A stretch of 64,000 nt of DNA from the NCBI RefSeq assembly GCF_030463535.1, contig NC_132892.1, positions 34,792,138 through 34,856,137 on the forward strand. Reading direction: 5' to 3'. Shown here in pieces: positions 27,734-38,800 of this stretch (positions within the stretch are counted from its first letter, which is position 1; each line of letters opens with the position of its first letter). The notes beneath the pieces were generated by a model. The model was not told the DNA's origin. It made no database searches and was given only the letters and a program-made list of their open reading frames with translations. The translations under genes and the position numbers were made by a program. The DNA is from Salminus brasiliensis. Taxonomy: Eukaryota; Chordata; Actinopteri; Characiformes; Bryconidae.

Positions 27734-30700
27734 GAGGTTATACATGTCTACGCCAACATGTCTAACCCATTAATGTGACATCGTTCTATTTTAATCACTG
27801 TTAGCCTTTCATGTGCTTCATTTTCTTCATTATTTTTCCTTTGAATCCACCTGTGATTCAGATCCTGCTAAACTTTACAGTCTTTCTATTTACATTTCAT
27901 TTAGTTTTGGTTTATGTTTTATTTTTTTGACACATATCACCTCTAATACCTCTAAACAACGGATAAACATGTTTTTATCCATGTTTTAATGGTTTGATTG
28001 TACAGCAGCTTACATTAGCTTACCTCAACCTAGCAGACAGTGCTCTGTAATGAAATATGTAGCTCTGTTGTTCTCAGTGCAGGGAAATAAAATGTGTGTC
28101 AGTGAAGAACACAGAAACTGTAGTTGCCGTCTTAGACTCGAAACAGACCGTCCCGTGTGGGTTTTTAGCTTCTGCGCATTCAGATACACCACAAACACGT
28201 GGTAAGCCCACGACCTGCAGAGTAGACCCTGTTCCCATGCTGTCACTTCAGCTTTAAGAGCTGCATCAGGCAAAGCGATGGAGCATTAATAGTATCAGTT
28301 AATCAGAAACATTCACGTCAGTGTTTTCCGTGCTCCTCAGACAAGCCTAACTGTGAGCTGTTAACTGAAGCAGACCAGCTTTACAACCTAAACTCATTAA
28401 ATATCTGCGTCCAATTACTTATGATCAGTGATAAGAAGCTTGCTGTCCATTTATTTTACACCACAAATTAGGACAGCAGAAATCAGACCCACCTGATATT
28501 CACAGATTAGTAAGTGGTACTAATGTTATGGCTGATATAATGTTGGGGCTTATATTGATGTTATATATTGGTCCATTCTTGCAGTATATATTATCTCAGT
28601 GTAGACACTGTAATGCCACACTTTCCTTTGGGAATAGTAAAGTTCTATCCGTCTATGGGTCTGTCCATCTACAGTGGGGAGAACAAGTATTTGATACACT
28701 GCTGATTTTTCAGGTTTTCCCACTTGCAAAGCATGTAGAAGACTGTAATTTTTATCATAGGTACTCTTCAACTGTGAGTGATGGAATCTAAAACAAAAAT
28801 CCAGAAAAATACATTGTATGATTTTTAAATAATTAATTTCCATTTTATTGTGGGAAATAAGTATTTGATACACCAGAAAAAGAAACTTAATATTTGGTAC
28901 AGAAACCTTTGTTTGCAATTACAGAGATGAGACGTTTCCTGTAGTTCTTGACAAGGTTTGCACACACTGCAGCAGGGATTTTGGCCCACTCCTCCATACA
29001 GATCTCCTCCAGAGCCTTCAGGTTTCGTGGCTGTCGCTGGGCCACACGGACTTTAAGCTCCCTCCAAAGATTTTCTATTGGATTCAGGTCTGGAGACTGG
29101 CTAGGCCACTCCAGGACCTTAAGATGTTTCCTACGGAGCCACTCTTTAGTTGCCCTGGCTGTGTGTTTTGGGTCGTTATCATGCTGGAAGACCCAGCCAC
29201 GACCCATCTTCAGTGCTCTTACTGAGGGAAGGAGGTTGTTGGCCAAAATCTCACGATACATGCCCCCATCCATCCTTCCCACAATACGGTGCAGTCGTCC
29301 TGTCCCCTTTGCAGAAAAGCATCCCCAAAGAATGATGTTTCCACCGCCATGCTTCACGGTTGGGATGGTGTTCTTGGGGTTGTACTCATCATTCTTCTTC
29401 CTCCAAACATGACGAGTGGAGTTTAAACCAAAAAGTTCTATTTTTGTCTCATCAGACCACATGACCTTCTCCCATTCCTCCTCTGGATCATTCAGATGGT
29501 CATTTGCAAACTTCAGACGGGCTTTGACATGCGTTGGCTTGAGGAAGGGCACCTTGCGTGCACTGCAGGATTTTAATCCTTGACGGCGTAGAGTGTTACT
29601 GATTGTTTTCTTTGAGACTGTGGTCCCAGCTCTATTCAGGTCATTGACCAGGTCCTGCCGTGTAATTCTGGGCTCATTCCTCACCTTCCTCAAGACCATT
29701 GATGCTCCACGAGGTGAGATCTTGCATGGCGCCCCAGACCGAGGGAGATTATCCGTTATTTTGCATTTCTTCCATTTTCTAATAATTGCACCAACAGTTG
29801 TTGCCTTCTCACCAAGCTGCTTGCCTATTGTCCTGTAGCCCATCCCAGCCTTGTGCAGGTCTACAATTTTATCCCTGATGTCCTTACAAAGCTCTCTGGT
29901 CTTGGGCATTGTGGAGATGCTGGAGTCTGACTGATTGAGTGTGTGGACAGGTGTCTTTTATACAGGTAATGAGTTCAAACAGGTGCAGTTAATACAGGTA
30001 ATGAGTGGAGAACAGGAGGGCTTCTTAAAGAAGAAGTAACATGTCTGTGAGAGCCAAAATTCTTACTGGTTGATAGATGATCAAATACTTATTTCCCACA
30101 ATAAAATGGAAATTAATTATTTAAAAATCATACAATGTATTTTTCTGGATTTTTGTTTTAGATTCCATCACTCACAGTTGAAGAGTACCTATGATAAAAA
30201 TTACAGTCTTCTACATGCTTTGCAAGTGGGAAAACCTGAAAAATCAGCAGTGTATCAAATACACTGCTTCTTGTTCTCCCCACTGTACCTGTCCATTCAT
30301 CAGTCCACCCATCCTACCCTTCGTCCATTCATCCTACCATCCAACCTATGATCCATCCATCTATCCATTCTACAATACTACCATTCATTTTTTCATATAT
30401 CCATCCATCCATTCATTCAACCTATGATCCATCAATCCTACCATCTGTCCATTCATCTATCCATCCATCTATCCATCCATCTATCCATCCTACGACACTA
30501 CCATCCGTCCTTCTATCCATCCATCCATCTATCCATCCAACCTATGATCCATCAATCCTTCCATCCATCCATCCATTCATCCATTCATCCATCCATCCAT
30601 CCATCCATCCATCCATCCATCCAATGATCCATCAATCTGTCCATTCATCCATCCATCCATCCATCCATCCATCCAATGATCCATCAATCTGTCCATTCAT

Positions 30701-33700
30701 CCATCCATCCTACCATTCATCTATCCACCCTACCATCCATCTATCCATCCTATGATGCCACCATCCATCCCTTCATCTATCCATCCTACCATCCAACCAA
30801 TGATCCATCAATCTGTCCATTCATCCACCCTACCATTCATCTATCCACCCTACCATCCATCTATCCATCCTATGATGCCACCATCCATCCCTTCATCTAT
30901 CCATCCTACCATCCAACCAATGATCCATCAATCTGTCCATTCATCCATCCTGCCATTCATCCATCCATCCTACCATCCATCTATCCATCCTATGATGCCA
31001 CCATCCATCCCTTCATTTATCCATCCTACCATCCATCCATCCAACCTATAATCCATCAATCCTTCTATTCATCCTACAATCAATCAGTTCATCTATCCAT
31101 CAATCTGTCTATCCTATGATGCCACCATCCATCCTTTCATCCATCCATTCAACCTATGATCCATCAATCCGTCCATTAATCCATCAATTTATCCATCCAT
31201 CTATTCATCCTACCATTCATCTGTCCATCCATCTGTCCATCATATGATGCCACCATCCATCCCTTCATCTATCCATCCTACCATCCATCCATCCAACCTA
31301 TGATCCATCAATCCTTCCATTCATCCTTCCATCTATCCATTCTACGACACCATCCATCCATTTATCTGCTCATCCTACCATCCATCCATCCATCCATCCA
31401 TCCATCCAACCAACCAACAACACTACCATTCATCTATCCATCCAACCTGCAATCAATCAATTCATCTATCCATCCAACCTACAATCAATCAATTCATCTA
31501 TCCATCCAACCTACAATCAATCAATTCATCTATCCATCAATCTGTCTATCCTATGATGCCACCACCCATCCTCTCATCCATCCATTCAACCTATGATCCA
31601 TCAATCCGTCCATTAATCCATCAATTTATCCATCCATCTATCCATCCATCCATTCATCCATTCATCCATTCATCCATTCATCCATTCATCCATCCATCCA
31701 TCCATCCAATGATCCATCAATCTGTCCATTCATCCATCCATCCTACCATTCATCTATCCACCCTACCATCCATCTATCCATCCTATGATGCCACCATCCA
31801 TCCCTTCATCTATCCATCCTACCATCCAACCAATGATCCATCAATCTGTCCATTCATCCATCCTGCCATTCATCCATCCATCCTACCATCCATCTATCCA
31901 TCCTATGATGCCACCATCCATCCCTTCATTTATCCATCCTACCATCCAACCTATAATCCATCAATCCTTCTATTCATCCTTCCATCTATCCATTCTACGA
32001 CACTACCATCCATCCATTTATCTGCTCATCCATCCACCCTACCATCCATCTATCCATCCTATGATGCCACCATCCATCCCTTCATTTATCCATCCTACCA
32101 TCCATCCATCCAACCTATAATCCATCAATCCTTCTATTCATCCTACAATCAATCAGTTCATCTATCCATCAATCTGTCTATCCTATGATGCCACCATCCA
32201 TCCTTTCATCCATCCATTCAACCTATGATCCATCAATCTGTCCATTAATCCATCAATTTATCCATCCATCTATTCATCCTACCATTCATCTGTCTATCCA
32301 TCTGTCCATCATATGATGCCACCATCCATCCCTTCATCTATCCATCCTACCATCCATCCATCCAACCTATGATCCATCAATCCTTCCATTCATCCTTCCA
32401 TCTATCCATTCTACGACACTACCATCCATCAATTTATCTGCTCATCCTACCATCCATCCATCCATCCATCCATCCATCCAACCAACCAACAACACTACCA
32501 TTCATCTATCCATCCAACCTGCAATCAATCAATTCATCTATCCATCAATCTGTCTATCCTATGATGCCACCACCCATCCTCTCATCCATCCATTCAACCT
32601 ATGATCCATCAATCCGTCCATTAATCCATCAATTTATCCATCCATCTATCCATCCTACCATTCATCTGTCTATCCATCTGTCCATCCTATGATGCCACCA
32701 TCCATCCTTTCATCCATTGACCCTACCATATATCCATCCAACCTATGATCCATCAATCTGTCCATCCATCTATCCATCATATGACACTACCATCCATCAT
32801 TTCATCCAATCATTCATTTATCCATCCATCCTTCCTACATCCATCCATATATGGGTCTGTTAGGGAAGGGGAAACCCCTCCTCACAAGGTTAAATAAGGT
32901 TAATTAAATAAACAGGCCTGCATTCCCATAATAAAAAGCACTGTGTGTGTGTATTTCAGGGCAGGAATCTGACTGTAGGAGAGGTCGGCTGGTTCCCCTG
33001 CGGCAAAGTGCAGCCCTTCTTACCGGTGAGTGAGGCGGGGCTCAAGAGGTCATCAAGTTTCAAGGTCAAATTACACTCCCAGCTATTTTATTTATTTATT
33101 TCTGAACATCTGTAGGTTGTGCTCTGAGGGGATCACACTGTGTGTGTGTGTGTGTTCTGAACTGTTTTCAGTGGAAGAGATGTGTGTTTGTGTCTTCCTT
33201 TATATCAAATACAGGTTATGAAAAAAAAAATATATAATATATATATATATTTATATATATATTCTAATATGTTACAAATATATGTTGTATTAAGTGAATT
33301 CGTTATATGTCATATATTTCCACTGACCAGATTTCATTATGGGTCATAAATGCTGTTTTTATCCATTTTGATGCAAATTCAGCTCATTGCTAAGTGCTGT
33401 GACCGCGGCTAATTGGGATAAATCTGTGTACAGTACAGTATGTAGGTTCTTTCTGATGTACATATGTCATGAAAGGCTAATGTAGGAGTCATGCAACCTT
33501 TCAAACAAAACAAAGGAACAAAAGCCTCATAATTTTCAGATCTTTCCAACTATTTACATCAAAACGATCATTAGCTAGCCACGCTATAGAACATCAACCA
33601 GACTGCTTCCTCCATTCTGAAAACAGGGCTGATTTACAGTTACATCAGCAAAAAGGTTAAAACTCCAACCTCTGATCAGTGTAGGAACTTTTTCTCTGTA

Positions 33701-35792
33701 CGTATGATAGCTAGCAAGGTAAGCTAGGTGACTTTAGCTAGCTTCCTATCTGCTGAAATCCAGCTCATTGATCATTACAGTGCTGCTGTTGCCTGGCAAC
33801 TCCAAAAATACACAGTGTGATCCCCTCTAAAGGCCTCGGTACACTTCAGGTATTGCAGAAAGAGTGTCTAAAAACCTGATTTGATCTTTACAGTGTACAA
33901 TCCTACTTTAGTAGCTTGTCCTCTTTTATGAATAGCGCCCCCTGCAGTACTGGTGGGTAATACAGTACACAGCACAGCCAAAACCCCTTATGTGCAGAGA
34001 GAGTTTGTGAGCTTGTAAACTCGTGAAGGTGGGTTGGACTTCACACAAATCTTGTGAGCTTTGTCTCGAGGAAAGTATACCGGGGCCCTAACCCTTGCTG
34101 TGTGTGAAAGGCTGATTGTATCTGTACTCATGCTCACACTGAGATGAGTTGACATGGTTGTGTTTTCTCTTTTCTCAGAGACAAACTCCTGATCTAACGG
34201 GCTTCATCTGGTGAGAAACCACACACACACACACACACACACACATTACAATATTACAATATTCAATACTGTATCGCACATTTACATTTTTACTTCCTAT
34301 GGAGAAGTGAGCTATAATCATATATAGGCCGCATGCTTGCTGAGCAGTGTTTATGAATCAAGCTGTGTAATCTGGCCATTAAACATAAAGCCCCCCAGCA
34401 TTGAGGAGCTGTGGAGCAGTGGAAGAACTGTGTTCTCTGGAATGATGGTGGTGAAGCTCCATCCAGGACTTTTAGGATGGGATGAGTTGAGGAGTTGAGG
34501 ATGATGAGGTTAGGTGGTGATTAGCATCCAACATCCTGACCTCCCTAATGCTTTTGTTGCTGAACGCAATCAACTCCTCACAGCAATGCTCCTCCTCCAG
34601 AATCTAGTAGAAAGTCTTCTTCTCTGGACAGTAGAGACAGTTACTCCAACAAAAGCTGGATCAACTCTTTTTAATACCGTTGATTTCAAAAGAAACCATG
34701 AATGAGCAGGTGTCCCAATACTTTTGTCCACATGTGTAACTGCAGTGCTGCTTGCTTTGTTTGACCTAGCATTAGCTTTTAAGACCATTCACCACAAGTA
34801 TTCATCATGGTTAGCTGCCAGCTTTCTCATAATGACATCACTGCCTTTAGTAGAGGATGTAGAAGTCAGTCAGGTGTTACTTAGGGCCCCAGGAAGGCTA
34901 AGACCACCAATGCACACCACCCACACTACCTATGTGCCTATAAAGGTCTTGCCTATAGAGGATGTGTCTATAGAGGATGTGCCCATAGAGGATGTGTCTA
35001 TAGAGGATGTGCCCATAGAGGATGTATCTATAGAGGATGTGTCTATAGAGGATGTGTCAATAGAAGATGTATCTATAGAGGATGTGTCTATAGAGGATGT
35101 GTCTATAGAGGATGTGCCTATAGAGGATGTGTCTATAGAGGATGTGTCATTATCTAAAGGTCATTCCTATAGAAGACATGCCTATAGAGAACTTACCTAT
35201 AGAGGACTTGCCTATAGAGGACTTGCCTATAGAGGATGTTTCTATAGAAGACATGCCTATAGAGAACTTACCTATAGAGGACTTGCCTATAGAGGACTTG
35301 CCTATAGAGGATGTTTCTATAGAAGACATGCCTATAGAGAACTTACCTATAGAGGGTGTGCCTATAGATGACTTGCCTATAGAGTGTATGTCTAGAAAGG
35401 TCATTCCTATACATTTACGGCATTACGGCATCCTATAGAAGGCATGCCTATAGAGGACTTGCCTATAGAGGATGTTTCTATAGAGGACTTGCCTGTAAAA
35501 GCCTATGTGCCTGTAGAGGACATCCTATAGAACTTGTGCCCATACAGGACATACCTATGGAGGATGTGCCTATAGAGGACTGCACTCTTTAAGGTGGAAT
35601 GGGAAGCTGGTGTTGGGGGTGGAACAGGACTATCTGGTTCTTAGTTGATACCAGATTTTAAAAGAAATTTCTGTCTCAGGCATGCAGGTAACATGGACCG
35701 AGCAGAGGCGAAGAGTCTGCTGATCTCTCGTTCTGACGGGACGTTTCTGGTTCGGCAGAAAGACGGCGGAGAGTTTGCCATCAGCATCAAGT

Positions 35793-35832
<40 letters not shown>

Positions 35833-38800
35833 GACATGCATGTTAATGCAGGTAAATGCTGTTTCTAGACAATAAGGCAAAAATAGTGTGTATGAATAAC
35901 CCTAACCCTAGTGTGGATGTGTTTGTGGAGTGAATGTGTTTTGGTTGAGCTAAAGGTGTTAGGGTGAAGGTGTGGTTGGGTTGGGTTGAAGGTTTGATTA
36001 GAGTGAAGGTGTGGTTCGGGTGAAGGTGTGATTTGGCTGAAGTTGTGGTTGGGGTGAAGGTATTGGTAGGGTAACAATATAGTGCACTGAGAGTGTGGTA
36101 AATGTGTGGGTTGGGTGAAGGTGTGGTTGGAGTAAAGGTTGTAAAGGTTGTAAAGGTTGTAAAAGAGTAAAGGTTGGGTTGTAGTAAATGTTGGCAGGGC
36201 TACAGGTTTGGTTAGGCCAAAGGTTTGGTTGGGCTGAAGCTTTTATTTCACTAGAGGTTTGGTTGTGCTAGAGGTTTGATTAGGGTGAAGGTTTGGTTGG
36301 GCTAGAGGTGTGATTAGGGTGAAGGTTTGGTTGGGCTATAGGTTTGATTAGGGTGAAGGTTTGGTTGGGCTAGAGGTGTGATTAGGGTGAAGGTTTGGTT
36401 GGGCTAGAGGTTTGATTAGGGTGAAGGTTTGGTTGGGCTAGAGGTGTGATTAGGGTGAAGGTTTGGTTGGGCTAGAGGTTTGGTTGGGGTGAAGGTTTGG
36501 TTGGGCTAGAGGTGTGATTAAGGTGAAGGTTTGGTTGGGCTAGAGGTGTGATTAGGGTGAAGGTTTGGTTGTGCTAGAGGTTTGGTTGGGGTGAAGGTTT
36601 GGTTGGGCTAGAGGTGTGATTAGGGTGAAGGTTTGGTTGGGGTGAAGGTTTGGTTGGGCTAGAGGTTTGGTTGGGGTGAAGGTTTGGTTGGGCTAGAGGT
36701 GTGATTAGGGTGAAGGTTTGGTTGTGCTAGAGGTTTGGTTGGGGTGAAGGTTTGGTTGGGCTAGAGGTTTGGTTGGGGTGAAGGTTTGGTTGGGCTAGAG
36801 GTGTGATTAGGGTGAAGGTTTGGTTGTGCTAGAGGTTTGGTTGGGGTGAAGGTTTGGTTGGGCTAGAGGTGTGATTAGGGTGAAGGTTTGGTTGGGCTAG
36901 AGGTGTGATTAGGGTGAAGGTTTGGTTGTGCTAGAGGTTTGGTTGGGGTGAAGGTTTGGTTGGGCTAGAGGTGTGATTAGGGTGAAGGTTTGGTTGGGCT
37001 AGAGGTGTGATTAGGGTGAAGGTTTGGTTGTGCTAGAGGTTTGGTTGGGGTGAAGGTTTGGTTGGGCTAGAGGTGTGATTAGGGTGAAGGTTTGGTTGGG
37101 CTAGAGGTGTGATTAGGGTGAAGGTTTGGTTGTGCTAGAGGTTTGGTTGGGGTGAAGGTTTGGTTGGGCTAGAGGTGTGATTAGGGTGAAGGTTTGGTTG
37201 GGCTAGAGGTGTGATTAGGGTGAAGGTTTGGTTGGGCTAGAGGTGTGATTAGGGTGAAGGTTTGGTTGGGCTAGAGGTGTGATTAGGGTGAAGGTTTGGT
37301 TTGGCTAGAGGTTTGGTTGGGGTGAAGGTTTTATTAGGGTGAATGGTTGGGCTAAAGATGTGGTTGGGGTGAAGATGTGGTTGGGGTGAAGATGTGGTTG
37401 GGGTGAAGATGTGGTTGGGCTCAAGGTTTGATTAGGGTGAATATTTAATTAGGGTGAATGGTTAGACTGAAGGTTTGGTTGGACTGAAGGTTTGGTTGGA
37501 CTGAAGGTTTGGTTGGACTGAATGGGTTAATTGGATTAAAACCTCACAAGAGATACATTCACACACTGAGGCCTAAACAGAAGGTACATCTGTATAAGAT
37601 CAGAATTAAACATATGAAGATGAATAAGACAGTATGATCCTCTCTCTCAGGTTCAATATGGATATCAGGCACATTAAGATCACTCTGGCTGAAGGCCTCT
37701 ACAGGATCAACGATAAGAAAGCCTTCAAGGGTCTCATTGTAAGTAAACACACAAAAGAGCGAATAGCACCATGGTAACACTGCTTCTCATTAATAAACAA
37801 GGTCTACCAGTGTTTTGCTGTTTGTTGTCATTGCTGATTTATAACTGAACGCTGATGCTTAAAGATAAAACATCTTAAAAAATGATGGGTACATTTCCCC
37901 TGAAAATGATCAAATTTCTAGAGTGTCCTTAAACATGTTCGGTCGCACCGTTCGGTCAGTCTTGGTAGAAAACATACATTCGCACAGCTGTCAGTTTTTA
38001 GTCAGTAGAACATGAACATTTCTAAAGTTTTATTGCTTGATTTCTTTATTCTTACGATTGAATTCAGGACTTTCACATTTGCTAAGCATTTCACTTTAAG
38101 TTAAGTTACATTTTTATTATCAGAAAAGATTCTATTCCCGGTTTAAATATGTAATGTCCCCCTCTTCTGGTCCAGTGGGACGCTAATGTACAGGTCATGT
38201 GCAAGGGCTAAGCTCCGCCCTTCACCTGAGGCTCATCTCCTGCTGCTCATGATGGCACTGATTAGGACTCCTCTTAAGCTCCTCTGGTTGGAGTCTCTGG
38301 CTTGTTTGAAGTGTCCTGACGTTTCTTCTGGATTTTGATCATTTGCTTTGTTCTCTGACCTGGATCAAAGGTTCACCTGTGTTCTACCCATGCAGCCGGC
38401 CTCCACCCATACATTACAAAATACATGCTCCAGTTCTTTAGTTTGAAAAACATTTAATGTCACATTTATTAAATATAACACGTATCCAGGTGGCTCGAAC
38501 CTGGGCCACACCAGCCATTCATTGGCCCACATACCCAGCCCGTAGTGGCCCAGATGTGGCTGCTGGAATTTTTTAATGATTAAACTAGTGGTTGAGTGGT
38601 GAGTCGGTCCTGAGAGTGGTGGTGGTGGTGGTTTACAGGTGGATGAGATGCTGCCCTCTCACATCTGTAACAGCTGTGATATTAAATATTATAGTACAGT
38701 GATTATAATAATTAATAATGAACAATTATTATTATTAATAATTATTATTATATTGCATAATATAATTATGCTAAATGCTGCTGTATTTTCGTTCAGCAGA

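Noticed and set aside
28948-29838. Plus-strand frames of 61-154 residues
   Set aside because: They are the antisense of the Tc1 transposase on the minus strand.
30070-32692. [14 protein letters not shown] frames
   Set aside because: Translation of ATCC repeats.
34724-35438. A 215-residue frame with [10 protein letters not shown] repeats, like an acidic repeat protein
   Set aside because: 15 bp minisatellite in vav1 intron 22, entered from element A sequence; frame is open only by repeat length.
35901-35915. Telomere repeat (CCCTAACCCTA)
   Set aside because: Only two units, at the edge of the 34 bp array; no evidence of an interstitial telomere.
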